Shown here piece by piece: positions 49,255-58,717 of a stretch of DNA of 64,000 nt (positions are counted from its first letter, which is position 1; each line of letters opens with the position of its first letter). The translations under genes and the position numbers were made by a program. The DNA comes from Sphingopyxis alaskensis RB2256 (GTDB lineage: Bacteria; Pseudomonadota; Alphaproteobacteria; Sphingomonadales; Sphingomonadaceae), in contig NC_008048.1 of the NCBI RefSeq assembly GCF_000013985.1, positions 2,232,001 to 2,296,000 on the forward strand, given 5' to 3'. The notes beneath the pieces were generated by a model. That model was not told the origin of the DNA, made no database searches, and saw only the letters and a list, made by a program, of their open reading frames with translations.

Positions 49255-51231
49255 GTGTTCGAGCGGGATCATGACAGCGAAACCGACGGGCGGCGCGAGC
49301 GGATACGCTTTGGCCTGACGGTCGGCGTGGCGACGATCCTCGCAGGGGTCGTCACCGCGCTCGTGCTGCTGCTGGCGCGCGCGAACAATGACTATGACCG
49401 CTCGCTCGCCTGGCAGGCGCAGAGCCTGGAGGTGATCGCGCAGACGCGCTCGGTCGATGCCGCGCTCGCGCGCGCCGAAGCCGCGCTGGGGCGTTTCGCC
49501 GTCGGCCTGCGGAAAGAGGATGGGCGCATCTATGAACAGCAATGGGGGCGCGCGCGCCAGTTCCTCGCCCAGCTCGAACGCAATGTCCGCGACAACCCGG
49601 CGCAAGGCCGTCTTGTCCAGCAACTGACGCAGGAAATGAACAGCCGCGGCGCGCAGCTCGGCGATGCCGCCCTCAGCGCCAACTACAACCAGACGGTCGC
49701 CGCCATATCGAAATTTTATGCCGCGGGCCAGGGCGACGGGCTGGCCAGGATCGACAAGCTGCTGACGCAGATCATCACCAACGAGCGCGCCCTGCTGCGC
49801 GAGCGCAACCGCGTCGCCGCCGCCGACCGCGCGAGTCTCAATCAGGCGATGCTGCTCTTTTCGCTGCTCGGCGCGGCCGCGGCCGTGCTGGCGATCGGCG
49901 CCACCTTCTCGCTCATCCGCGCGCAGGGCGAACGGCGGCTGGCGCGGCGCGAACAGGCAGCCGAAGCCGAACGCGCGATGCAGCTCGAAGCCGCGGTCGA
50001 AGCGCGCACAGCCGAGCTTGAACAGGCGAATATCGCGCTGCGCAGCGAAATGGCGGAGCGCGAGGCGGCTGAAGCGCAGTTACGGCAGGCGCAAAAGATG
50101 GAGGCGGTCGGCCAGCTGACCGGCGGCATCGCGCATGACTTCAACAATATGCTCGCGGTCGTCGTCGGCGGGCTCGAACTTGCCGAGCGCTGGCTGCCCG
50201 GTCAGCCCGAAAAGGCGCAGCGCCACCTTGCCAATGCGCTCGACGGCGCCAATCGCGCCGCCGACCTGACGCGGCGGCTGCTCACCTTTGCGCGCGCCGA
50301 GCCCGCGCGCCCCGAAATGACCGCGATCGACGAATCGATCGGCAGCTTTGCGCCGCTGATCGAACGCACGATCGGCGACCGCATCGCGCTGACGCTTGAC
50401 CTCGATGCCGCGGCGCTGGCGTGCTGGATCGACCGCCAGCAGTTCGAAAATGCGCTGCTCAACCTGGCCGTCAATGCCCGCGACGCGATGGACGGACACG
50501 GATCGCTGACGATCCGCACACGCGGCGCGGGCCAGGATGACGCGCGCACGCTGGCGGTCGAGGTGATCGACACCGGCTGCGGCATGACGGCAGAGGTGCT
50601 CGATCGCGTCTTCGACCCCTTTTATACGACCAAGCCCGCCGGCCAGGGCACCGGCCTCGGCATGAGCCAGGTCTTTGCCTTCTGCCGCCAGTCGGGCGGC
50701 GAGGTGCAGATCGCATCGACCGAGGGCGCAGGCACGACCGTCGCGATGCTGTTGCCGATCGCCAGCGCGCAACCCGGCACCGTCACCGACGAGGCGCCCG
50801 GCCACGTCGTGGCAGCGACGACGCCCGCCGATGCGCTGACCATTCTGGTGGTAGAGGACGATGCGCGCGTGCTGGTCGCGACGGTCGATGCCGTGCGCGA
50901 ACTCGGCCATCGCGCGGTCGCGTGCAGCAACCCGCTGGAGGCCGAGGCGCTGGTCGAGGCGCGGATCAAGGAGGGACAGGCGCGTTTCGACCTGATCCTG
51001 ACCGACGTGCTGATGCCTGACCTCACCGGTCCCGAACTGGTCGCGCGACTGACGCAGCGCTGGCCCGACCTGTCGGTGCTGTTCGTGACCGGCTATGCCG
51101 GCGACGCAAGCGAGGGCGCGGCGTTCGGCGACCATGACGTGCTGCGCAAGCCCTTCACCCTGTCGGCGCTCGACCAGGCGATCCGGCGCTGCGGCGAGGC
51201 GCGGTCGGAACGGCGCCGGCTGGCGAGTTGA
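49255..51231 (+). CDS. Hybrid sensor histidine kinase with C-terminal receiver
   Basis: A 658-residue membrane kinase. It has a first membrane segment near 20-40, a periplasmic sensor region (about 41-195, helical), a second one near 198-220, a coiled coil (220-285), the H-box GGIAHDFNNMLAVVVGG near 300, the G-boxes DTGCGMTAEVLDRVFDPF and GTGLGMSQVFAF, and a receiver domain (about 535-655) with DLILTDVLMPD. It starts at GTG 49255. No output regulator is adjacent. Position next to spt suggests it may sense the envelope. Confidence 0.9.
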   Translation: MFERDHDSETDGRRERIRFGLTVGVATILAGVVTALVLLLARANNDYDRSLAWQAQSLEVIAQTRSVDAALARAEAALGRFAVGLRKEDGRIYEQQWGRARQFLAQLERNVRDNPAQGRLVQQLTQEMNSRGAQLGDAALSANYNQTVAAISKFYAAGQGDGLARIDKLLTQIITNERALLRERNRVAAADRASLNQAMLLFSLLGAAAAVLAIGATFSLIRAQGERRLARREQAAEAERAMQLEAAVEARTAELEQANIALRSEMAEREAAEAQLRQAQKMEAVGQLTGGIAHDFNNMLAVVVGGLELAERWLPGQPEKAQRHLANALDGANRAADLTRRLLTFARAEPARPEMTAIDESIGSFAPLIERTIGDRIALTLDLDAAALACWIDRQQFENALLNLAVNARDAMDGHGSLTIRTRGAGQDDARTLAVEVIDTGCGMTAEVLDRVFDPFYTTKPAGQGTGLGMSQVFAFCRQSGGEVQIASTEGAGTTVAMLLPIASAQPGTVTDEAPGHVVAATTPADALTILVVEDDARVLVATVDAVRELGHRAVACSNPLEAEALVEARIKEGQARFDLILTDVLMPDLTGPELVARLTQRWPDLSVLFVTGYAGDASEGAAFGDHDVLRKPFTLSALDQAIRRCGEARSERRRLAS

Positions 51232-51273
51232 GATCGAATCTCGATCGCGAAGGAATGCGGTCGGAACGCCTGT

Positions 51274-51360
51274 GGATCTTCCGCGAAGGCGGGAATCCAT
51301 CACCGGACGGCGCAAAATCGAACCGGCAGGAGATGGGCCCCCGCCTTCGCAGGGGCGCGG
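51274..51360. repeat. Palindromic repeat, loose family C relative
   Basis: CCGCGAAGGCGGGAATCC on the left and GGGCCCCCGCCTTCGCAGGG on the right are imperfect complements. It lies between the convergent kinase gene and the 51383-52246 gene. Confidence 0.55.
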
Positions 51361-51382
51361 GGTTTTACAGCCCGGTCGGTCT

Positions 51383-52246
51383 TTACCGGATCGCACCGCC
51401 CTTGATCAGCCGCGGCACCAGCGTCAGCGCGGCAACAAGCGGCCAGCGGCGCTGCCAGGGCTTGATCTCGATCTTCGTGCCAGCGTGGCGATTGATCTTC
51501 CACGCCAGATAATCGATCCCGCCGGCATAGGTCAGGCTGGCCTTGGCGAGCCGAGCGACGCTGAGCAGCTTGCCCTCGATCCGTCGCCGCGCCCAGCCCC
51601 CCTTCTTTGCTCCGGCCGGAATGGCGGCGATTGCCGGGGCGCTGAAGCGTTCGTAACGGGCGGGATCGGCATCGACCACCGACTGCGCACGCCCGCTGCG
51701 CTCGGCGCGCAGTTCGACCGAGTAAGTGAGCCGAAAGGCACGGCGCCACCAGTCGAGTGGCGCTTCGCCCGCCTGCCGCCCCGCGGCCGCGAGCAAGGCA
51801 GGCGCGGCGCGCGCCACCGCGGCGACGGCGCGATCGCGCGCGCTATCGTCGACCGCCCAGACAAGGCGCGCGGGCTGCGCAAAGCGCGCCCATACCGACA
51901 CATTGCGCGTCTCCGCACCGTTCAGGCGGTGGAAATCGGCTTCGCTGAGCACCGCATATTTGGCGATCAGCCCGCCATGTTCGAACGGAAAGACATTGGG
52001 CGGAATCAGCCGGTTCGCCGCCGCCATCCAGCGCCTGGGATAGGCGTCGCCATAGTCGGAGACGATCAGATAGAAATCGAGCATCAACCCGTCGAGCTCG
52101 CGCATCCGAAGGCAGCTGCCGTAAAAGAGCACCGCGCGCGCGCTGCCGGGATAGCGCGCGGCCATCGCGGCGGCCATCGCGGTGACGCGCGGATCGACGG
52201 GGATCGCCAGCTCTTCGCGGACGAGATCGGTCAGGCTGTCGGCCAT
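51383..52246 (-). CDS. TAM41-like putative nucleotidyltransferase, unknown function
   Basis: I do not recognise a characterised orthologue. The 287-residue protein has YGSCLRMRELDGLMLDFYLI, where the GS and D-x-D-like residues resemble a nucleotidyltransferase site, then NRLIPPNVFPF and AKYAVLSEADFHRLN, a layout like the Tam41/Mmp37 CDP-DAG synthase. It sits next to the lipid kinase gene on the same strand, so transfer of a nucleotide to a phosphorylated sphingolipid is a fair guess. It is most likely part of sphingolipid head-group synthesis. Confidence 0.5.
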   Translation of the reverse strand: MADSLTDLVREELAIPVDPRVTAMAAAMAARYPGSARAVLFYGSCLRMRELDGLMLDFYLIVSDYGDAYPRRWMAAANRLIPPNVFPFEHGGLIAKYAVLSEADFHRLNGAETRNVSVWARFAQPARLVWAVDDSARDRAVAAVARAAPALLAAAGRQAGEAPLDWWRRAFRLTYSVELRAERSGRAQSVVDADPARYERFSAPAIAAIPAGAKKGGWARRRIEGKLLSVARLAKASLTYAGGIDYLAWKINRHAGTKIEIKPWQRRWPLVAALTLVPRLIKGGAIR

Positions 52247-52285
52247 AAATACTCTTCTTACGAAAAACCCAAGCCCTGAAATCCA

Positions 52286-52364
52286 TTGACGTCGAGCGAC
52301 GTCGAGACACTCCTCGAAACGGCGCTGTTCTTCGGGGCATCTCGACTTCGCTCGAAGCGAGCGG
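52286..52364. repeat. Palindromic repeat, family B
   Basis: GACGTCGAGCGACGTCGAGAC and GCATCTCGACTTCGCTCGAA are imperfect outer arms. It lies between the nucleotidyltransferase-like and lipid-kinase genes, which are on the same strand. Confidence 0.7.
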
Positions 52365-52386
52365 GATCACGCCAAAGAGGCATAGC

Positions 52387-53361
52387 CTATGCGGCGAGGC
52401 GCAGGAAGGGGACCGGCTGCGTCGAGGTGAGGATGATCGGCGCGCCATTCCTGGCCTCGAAAATCTCGCCGTCGAGGATCACATTCGACCGCGCTCCCTC
52501 GATCCGTATCTCGTCGCCCTGCTGGAAATGCACGCCGGCGAGCTGCTTTTGCCCGAGCGTGCCGCGCCAGGTCGCACCGAGCATCCGGAACAATGCGCCG
52601 ACATTGCTGTCGGTCGCGAGCAGCTTCATATGGCCGTTGCTGCCATGGCTGTCGCTCGTGCGGATGCTGAGCAGCAGTTTTTCGAGCGTCGTGACGATCA
52701 GCAGCGAGAACTTGCCCTTGAACTCGCCTTGGCGGACGAGCGACACGGTCATCGGTTCGGGCTTGGGCGGCAAGCGCCCGCCGCCGATGCCAAAGATGAT
52801 CGCGAACAGCCCGAGAATCGCGGCAAGAAAATGCGAGACACCGTTGGGCAGGCCGAGCGGATAGATGCGGTTGCGGCAATAGAGCATGACGTCGGCGAGA
52901 TAGGCGCCGCCAAGGAACATGCCGAGCACCGGCCGCGTGTTGCCGCCGCCGTCGAGCGCGATGAGCTGACGTTCGATCACATGCTCGCCAAGCTCACCCG
53001 CCTGGACAAGGTCGAGCACGCGCTGGAGCGCCTTGATCGGATCGCCCTCGGCGCCGAGGTCGAACGCGATCAAATTGGTCTTGCCGTTGGGCAGCACCGC
53101 GACCGGTGGCGGCGAGCCGCCGAAATGGCCGCCCGAATAAAGCTCGGTCAGCGCCGCCTGCACCGTGCCGTCGCCGCCGTTGATCGCGACGACGCGCGGG
53201 GACACCATCGCGATCGTGCGGATCGCCTCGCCGATCTGTTCGACATCCTCCACCTCATAGTGAAAAATGTCGGGGTGCGCCGCGCAAAACTCGCGAACCC
53301 GCGGCAATTGCGAGCGATTGCCCGTCGAGCGAGGATTCGAAAGGAGGGCGACGCTGGCCAT
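52387..53361 (-). CDS. DAG-kinase-family lipid kinase (candidate ceramide kinase)
   Basis: A 324-residue protein with a DAGKc fold: MASVALLSNPRSTGN start, the ATP motif NGGDGTVQAAL (GGDGT at 62-66), VLPNGKTNLIAFDLG and late DGEIFEA. Such enzymes phosphorylate diacylglycerol, sphingosine or ceramide. In Caulobacter a DAGKc protein (CpgB) near spt is a reported ceramide kinase, so the same role is likely here. It is followed by the TAM41-like gene. Confidence 0.82.
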   Translation of the reverse strand: MASVALLSNPRSTGNRSQLPRVREFCAAHPDIFHYEVEDVEQIGEAIRTIAMVSPRVVAINGGDGTVQAALTELYSGGHFGGSPPPVAVLPNGKTNLIAFDLGAEGDPIKALQRVLDLVQAGELGEHVIERQLIALDGGGNTRPVLGMFLGGAYLADVMLYCRNRIYPLGLPNGVSHFLAAILGLFAIIFGIGGGRLPPKPEPMTVSLVRQGEFKGKFSLLIVTTLEKLLLSIRTSDSHGSNGHMKLLATDSNVGALFRMLGATWRGTLGQKQLAGVHFQQGDEIRIEGARSNVILDGEIFEARNGAPIILTSTQPVPFLRLAA

Positions 53362-53366
53362 CGGGG

Positions 53367-53840
53367 TTACATATATTTCATCGTGATAGAGATGGTCCGC
53401 GGCGCATCGCCGACCGAAAAGGCGGTCTTCTTGTAACTCGGCTTGCCAAGGTTGAAGATGTTGATGCCGGGATTGTTCGACATGCCGCCGCCATCCTTGC
53501 TGATGTCGGTCTTGCCATTGCCGTTGACGTCGTGGCGCACCGCGATGCCGTACACGCCGGCTTCGGGCAGCGGCACGCAGACGGTCATCGACCCGGCACG
53601 CGCCGGCACTTCGATACGCGCGAGCCAGCGACCCTTTTCCAGCCAGTCGGCCGACGTTCCGCGATAGCTTTGCACGCGGATCTTGCCGCTCGACGTCTTG
53701 ATCCCGTCGATCTGGACAAGCGTCGACGGCCCACTGCGGCAGTTGGACAGATCGTTCGGAATGACCCGGCCCATGGCCTCCGCCGTCGACCCCGCGGTCA
53801 ACAGGGCGGCAGCAAGCAGGCCCGATACAAATTTCGACAT
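53367..53840 (-). CDS. DUF2141 exported protein
   Basis: A 157-residue protein with a signal peptide (MSKFVSGLLAAALLTAGSTAEA). The mature part has the DUF2141 pattern: IRVQSYRG, then PLPEAGVYGIAVRHDVNGNGKTD, and a GGGMSNNPG segment. The family is of unknown function but is often found near lipid and sphingolipid genes. It is followed by the lipid kinase five bases later (same strand), so it is the head of that operon. Confidence 0.85.
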   Translation of the reverse strand: MSKFVSGLLAAALLTAGSTAEAMGRVIPNDLSNCRSGPSTLVQIDGIKTSSGKIRVQSYRGTSADWLEKGRWLARIEVPARAGSMTVCVPLPEAGVYGIAVRHDVNGNGKTDISKDGGGMSNNPGINIFNLGKPSYKKTAFSVGDAPRTISITMKYM

Positions 53841-53972
53841 GACCTCAAAACCTCCAGAGGCTATAGCCACGTCCGCGCACGCACGGCGCACGCCGACATG
53901 GGTCCCTGTCGCCCTTGAATCGGCATATCGGAAACATTTGCGGCCAAAACATGGTGATGGGGCGACGAAAGA

Positions 53973-55181
53973 TTGAATAAGCTGCCTGCCATCGACCGCT
54001 ACATCGCGCGGCTCATCTTTTTTCCCATGGTCGGCACGCTCGTGCTGTCGGCGATGCTGCTCGTGCTCGAAAAGATGCTGCGTCTGTTCGACTTTGTCGC
54101 GACCGAAGGCGGCCCGGTGAGCGTCGTGTGGCGGATGCTCGCCAACCTGATCCCCGAATATCTCTCGCTGGGCATCCCGATCGGGCTGATGCTGGGGATT
54201 CTGCTGGCTTTCCGCAGGCTTGCGACATCGAGCGAGCTCGACGTGCTGAAGGGCGTCGGCATGAGTTTCGGGCGGCTGATGCGGATGCCCTATGTCTATG
54301 CGGTCGGCCTCGCCGCGCTCAACCTTGCGATCGTCGGCTTCATCCAGCCCTATGCCCGCTATGCCTATGAAGGTTTGCAGTTCGAGCTCCGATCGGGCGC
54401 GCTCGGCGCGTCGATCAAGGTCGGCGAATTCACCCGGCTGGGCGAGCGGATGACGCTGCGCATCGAGGAAAGCTATAATGAAGGCCGATCCCTGCGCGGC
54501 ATTTTCGTGCGCGGCGAACAGCGCGACGGGCAACGCGTGTCGGCGACCGCGTCGCGCGGGCAGTTCCTGGCGACCGACGACCCTGAAACGATCATCCTGC
54601 GCCTGTCGCAAGGGGTGCTGATCCACGAATCGCCCAAATTCGCGGTGCCGCGCGTGCTGACCTTTGACAATCACGACCTGCCGATCCCGCTGCCCAGGAT
54701 CGAGGCGTTCCGCCTGCGCGGCGGCGCCGATCGCGAAATGACGATCCCGGAACTGTTCGTCGCGGGCAAGGACCGCCGCCAGTCCGAACAGACGCGGCTC
54801 GAATCGCGCGCCAATTTCCACTTCCGCATCGTCGAGGTGATGTCGATGTTCCTGATCCCGCTGATCGCGGTCGCGCTCGCGGTGCCGCCCAAACGGTCGA
54901 CCTCGTCGCTCGGCGTTTTCCTGTCGATCGTGCTGCTCGTCACCCAGCACAAGATCAACCAATATGCCGAGGATCTGGGCGCGCGCGGCGCGGTCGATCC
55001 GCTGATCGCGCTCTGGGTGCCCTTCCTCCTCTTCGCGGCGCTCGCGATCTGGATGTATTATACGATCGCGCACGTCCCCGGTGGCCAGCCGATCGGCGCG
55101 CTCGAGCGCGTCGCGGCGAAGGGCGCGGAGCGGCTCCGCGGCCTCGTCCGTCTGTTCCAGCGTGAGCGAAGGCCGGGCTGA
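53973..55181 (+). CDS. lptF: LptF family permease (YjgP/YjgQ)
   Basis: LptF is one of the two membrane subunits of the Lpt exporter. The 402-residue protein has six membrane helices (three at about 15-115, three at about 290-375) with a periplasmic beta-jellyroll between them. I chose TTG 53973 (MNKLPAIDRYIARLIFFPM); no ATG or GTG is available in the needed frame. It overlaps lptG (TGATG). In sphingomonads the cargo must be something other than classical LPS. Confidence 0.93.
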   Translation: MNKLPAIDRYIARLIFFPMVGTLVLSAMLLVLEKMLRLFDFVATEGGPVSVVWRMLANLIPEYLSLGIPIGLMLGILLAFRRLATSSELDVLKGVGMSFGRLMRMPYVYAVGLAALNLAIVGFIQPYARYAYEGLQFELRSGALGASIKVGEFTRLGERMTLRIEESYNEGRSLRGIFVRGEQRDGQRVSATASRGQFLATDDPETIILRLSQGVLIHESPKFAVPRVLTFDNHDLPIPLPRIEAFRLRGGADREMTIPELFVAGKDRRQSEQTRLESRANFHFRIVEVMSMFLIPLIAVALAVPPKRSTSSLGVFLSIVLLVTQHKINQYAEDLGARGAVDPLIALWVPFLLFAALAIWMYYTIAHVPGGQPIGALERVAAKGAERLRGLVRLFQRERRPG

Positions 55182-56281
55182 TGCACCAGCTTCATTTCTT
55201 TCCCTCGCGCACCATGGCGCTCTATGTCGGGCGGCTGTTCCTGTTCCGCACCTTTGCGATCCTTTTTGCGCTCGTGCTGATCCTCCAGACGCTCGACCTG
55301 CTCGGCGAAAGCGGCAAGATCCTGGCCGTTCCGGGCAACGGCGACAGCGACGTATGGCGCTATGTCGGAATGCGGATGCCGCAGATCATCGAGACCTTCC
55401 TGCCCTTTTCGGTGCTGCTCGGCACGATATTGACGATGGTGACGCTCAACCAGAACAGCGAGGTCGTCGCGATGAAGGCGGCGGGCATGTCGGCGCATCA
55501 GGTGCTCGCGCCGCTGTTCCTCGCGGCGCTGCTGGTCGCGGGGATCAGCTTTGCCTTCAACGAACGCATCGTCACGCGCTCGACCGCGGCGCTCGGCGCC
55601 TGGCAAAAGGTCGAATACAAGCGCGTTCCTGTCGACAGCGGGGTGCGCAGCAACATCTGGGTGCGCGACGGCGACGATCTGATCAACGCCGAAACGGTCG
55701 AGACGTCGGGGCCCGCGGTCGTGCTGCGCGGCGTCACCATCTATGAACGCACGCGCGGCGTCCTGTCGTCGATGCTGTCGGCCGACAGCGCGCGCGCGCT
55801 GCCCGGCGGTGGATGGGAAATGGCGAACGCGCGGCGCTTCTCGCGCCGATCGGGAACACTCGAACCGCTGGGCACGATCGTTGCGGCACCAAATGTGCGC
55901 CCCGACCAGTTCACGCTCGCCGACGTCGACGGCGACGAACTGCCCTTCCTGAAGCTGAAGGCGGCGATCGACGACCTCGAAGCCGCGGGGCGCCCGGTCG
56001 ATGCGCTGAAGGGCGTGCTGTGGCACAAGATTTCGGGGCCGCTGTCGGCGATCTTGATGCCGCTGCTCGGCGCCGTCGCGGCGTTCGGGCTGGCGCGATC
56101 GGGCAAGCTGTTCGTGCGCGCGATCATCGGCATGGCGCTGGGCTTCGCCTATTTCGTCGCCGACAATTTCGCGCTGGCGATGGGCGATCTGGGCGCTTAC
56201 TCGCCGTTTCTGGCGGCGTGGGGTCCGTTCATCCTGTTCGCGCTGATCGGCGAGATGATTTTGATCAGGACTGAGGAATAG
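55181..56281 (+). CDS. lptG: LptG family permease (YjgP/YjgQ)
   Basis: The 366-residue partner of LptF. The start MHQLHFFPSRTMALYVGRLFLF overlaps the lptF stop. Membrane helices lie at about 18-110 and 270-360 with the jellyroll domain between. It works with LptB, LptC and the periplasmic bridge to move a lipid to the outer membrane. Its place between sphingolipid genes is unusual and suggests a sphingolipid cargo. Confidence 0.93.
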   Translation: MHQLHFFPSRTMALYVGRLFLFRTFAILFALVLILQTLDLLGESGKILAVPGNGDSDVWRYVGMRMPQIIETFLPFSVLLGTILTMVTLNQNSEVVAMKAAGMSAHQVLAPLFLAALLVAGISFAFNERIVTRSTAALGAWQKVEYKRVPVDSGVRSNIWVRDGDDLINAETVETSGPAVVLRGVTIYERTRGVLSSMLSADSARALPGGGWEMANARRFSRRSGTLEPLGTIVAAPNVRPDQFTLADVDGDELPFLKLKAAIDDLEAAGRPVDALKGVLWHKISGPLSAILMPLLGAVAAFGLARSGKLFVRAIIGMALGFAYFVADNFALAMGDLGAYSPFLAAWGPFILFALIGEMILIRTEE

Positions 56282-56318
56282 GGGACAGCGTCGGCTCGCG
56301 GGGGCGACGGGTTTATCC

Positions 56319-57425
56319 TCAGGCCGCCTTGCCCCGCGCCGAACCCGCGACCAAGTTCGCCACCAGTTTCGGCAGACTGTCGTAATTCGCGCCATGATAT
56401 TGCGAATCGGCGGGCAGCGCGGCCTTCAGTCGGCGGTGCGCCTCGGCGAGCGAATGATAGGGGAGGCCGGGCAGCAAATGGTGGAGTGCGTGATAGCGCA
56501 GCCCCACCGGCGCCCACAATTCGGGAAGCAGGCCCGGCGGCGGCACGTTGACGCTGTCGAGAAACTGGCCGGTCACGGTCAACACCGCGCCGTCATTTTC
56601 CCACAGATGCGCGACGAGGGTGCGGATCTGGTTGAGCACCAAGGTCGCCGCCGCAATCGCGCCGAAGATGGCGAGCGCGCGCAGCGGCACCCAGCCGAAC
56701 ACGCCCGCGGCGATCAGCAGGGTCGACCACGCCCACGCGCCGCCCTCCTGCCACGCCCACATGCGGCGGAAATCGCCTTCGGGTGCCTTGCGGCGGAACA
56801 GCGGGTTGATGATCATGCCCGAATAGCGTTCGACGACGACTTTGCGGAGCGGCGGGATCAGCAGGGACAGGGGGGTGAGCACCGCATAGCGGAAGACGAG
56901 CGCGAGCGGCGCGAAGGCGGCGACGACGACGAACAGCGGCACCGTCCACGGCTTCATCAGCGCGAGCGGCAGATATTCGGGATCCTCGACCGTGCCATAT
57001 CTGGTGCGGTTGTGGTGCAGGCTGTGGATGCCTTCATACATGAAGGACGGGATCAGCAGCGGCACGCCGACGAGCAGGTTCCACGCGAAGCGGAACCCCG
57101 GCAGCGCATTCTTGCGGATGTGCGTGAGTTCGTGGATGAAACTGCCCGCGCGATAGAGCGCGACGACCGCGATGGTGGCCGCAAGGAGCATCCAGACGAT
57201 CGAGGGCGCGAGGATCGCCGCCGCGATGCCGGCATAGCCGATGACGGTCGAGGCAAGGAAATCGGCCCAGTAAATCCGCGCGCTCGGCTGCACGAGATCG
57301 CGCGTCAGCTCCGATGCCGCGCGGATCATCGCCATATCGTCCGCGATGGCCGATTTGGGCGTCCTGGGTGCCGACGGCGCGAAGGGGGTCGCGACCCGAT
57401 CGGCGGGAGGATTGATCGTCGTCAT
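56319..57425 (-). CDS. Fatty acid desaturase family protein
   Basis: A 368-residue membrane di-iron enzyme. The three histidine boxes are HELTH near 110, HSLHHN near 150 and HALHHLLPG near 325, with four or more hydrophobic segments. The substrate could be an acyl chain or the sphingoid/ceramide chain, given the ceramide-synthase-like gene divergent to it and lptG convergent. I chose ATG 57425 (MTTINPP). Confidence 0.88.
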   Translation of the reverse strand: MTTINPPADRVATPFAPSAPRTPKSAIADDMAMIRAASELTRDLVQPSARIYWADFLASTVIGYAGIAAAILAPSIVWMLLAATIAVVALYRAGSFIHELTHIRKNALPGFRFAWNLLVGVPLLIPSFMYEGIHSLHHNRTRYGTVEDPEYLPLALMKPWTVPLFVVVAAFAPLALVFRYAVLTPLSLLIPPLRKVVVERYSGMIINPLFRRKAPEGDFRRMWAWQEGGAWAWSTLLIAAGVFGWVPLRALAIFGAIAAATLVLNQIRTLVAHLWENDGAVLTVTGQFLDSVNVPPPGLLPELWAPVGLRYHALHHLLPGLPYHSLAEAHRRLKAALPADSQYHGANYDSLPKLVANLVAGSARGKAA

Positions 57426-57541
57426 AGCGGGTCCAAAACCATAGCTTCGTGGCAGCAAAATGGCCGAATGCGGGTCGCCAGCACGCCCGCTTTGCCCTAA
57501 TGCGTCGCCCCGATATAAGATTGGCAGGTCAGGAAACCAGT

Positions 57542-58708
57542 ATGAGCGCGCACCACGAAGGCCCGGTCACGATCCATCCGGTCAAGGACAAGAACGATCT
57601 GCGCGAGTTCGTCGAGCTGGCTTTTCGGCTCAATCGCGGCGACCCGGCATGGGTGCCGCCGCTGAAGGGCGAGGTTTACGGCCTGCTCACCCCCGGCAAG
57701 AATCCGTGGTTCGAGCATGGCAAGGCGCAGTTTTTCCTCGCGCGGCGGGACGGCCGGACGGTCGGGCGCATTTCGGCGCATATCGACGAGCTGGCGCTCG
57801 CACAGCCCGCCGAACGGGGGATGGGACCGGGCACCGGCAATTGGGGGCTGTTCGAGGCCGAGGATGAAGACAGCGCCCATGCGCTGATCGCCGCGGCCGA
57901 AGACTGGTTGCGCGGTCAGGGCATGACGCGCGCGCTCGGTCCCCTGTCGATTTCGATCTGGGACGAACCCGGCCTGCTGATCGAGGGGTTCGACACGCCG
58001 CCGACGATCATGCTCGGCCACAACAGCCCGCTCTATCGCGCGTGGATCGAGGCGGCGGGCCATCGTCCCGCCAAGCAGCTCAGAAACTTCGCGGTCGACA
58101 TCGCCGACGGCTTTCCGCCGCTGGTGAACCGCATCGTCGCCGCGGGCGAAAAGAATGACCGCATCCGCGTTCGCCGCGTCGACAAGAAGCGGTTCGATGC
58201 CGAGGCACGGCTTATCATGACCATCCTCAACGATGCCTGGTCGGACAATTGGGGCTTTGTCCCGCTGACCGACAGCGAGATCGCCTATGTCGGCAAGAAG
58301 CTGAAGGACATTGTGTTCGAGGATCTGATCCGCGTCGCCGAGCTCGACGGCGAGCCCGTCGCCTTCATGATCGTGCTGCCCGACATCAATCAGCTGCTCA
58401 TCGACATGGACGGATCGCTCTTTCCCTTCAACTGGGCGCGGCTGCTCTGGTGGCTGCGCAAACCCAGGAGTCGCCGTCTGCGCGTGCCGCTGATGGGCGT
58501 GGTCAAGAAACTGCAGAACAGCCGCATGGCGAGCACGCTCGCCTTCATGATGATCGAGTTCATCCGCCGCGACGCGGTGCGCGATTATGGCGCCAAGGAA
58601 GGCGACATCGGCTGGGTGCTCGACGACAATCAGGGAATGAACGCGGTCGCGGCCGCGATCGATGCCCGCATCAACCGCGTGTATCAGATTTACGAAAAGC
58701 CGCTCTGA
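57542..58708 (+). CDS. Bacterial ceramide synthase-like GNAT-fold acyltransferase
   Basis: A 388-residue protein that often carries generic names. It has the two-lobed GNAT-like layout: FVELAFRLNRGDPAWVPPLKG, FEHGKAQFFLARRDGRTVGRI, the GPLSISIWDEPGLLIEGF segment and GDIGWVLDDNQGMNA near the end. From knowledge of the Caulobacter ceramide locus (CCNA_01212/CC_1154), this family N-acylates the sphingoid base. The start is ATG 57542. It is divergent from the desaturase. Confidence 0.78.
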   Translation: MSAHHEGPVTIHPVKDKNDLREFVELAFRLNRGDPAWVPPLKGEVYGLLTPGKNPWFEHGKAQFFLARRDGRTVGRISAHIDELALAQPAERGMGPGTGNWGLFEAEDEDSAHALIAAAEDWLRGQGMTRALGPLSISIWDEPGLLIEGFDTPPTIMLGHNSPLYRAWIEAAGHRPAKQLRNFAVDIADGFPPLVNRIVAAGEKNDRIRVRRVDKKRFDAEARLIMTILNDAWSDNWGFVPLTDSEIAYVGKKLKDIVFEDLIRVAELDGEPVAFMIVLPDINQLLIDMDGSLFPFNWARLLWWLRKPRSRRLRVPLMGVVKKLQNSRMASTLAFMMIEFIRRDAVRDYGAKEGDIGWVLDDNQGMNAVAAAIDARINRVYQIYEKPL

Positions 58709-58717
58709 TCCGGGGCG

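Noticed and set aside
53841..55073. Long upstream extension of the DUF2141 frame
   Set aside because: It is antisense to lptF; the signal peptide at 53840 marks the real start.
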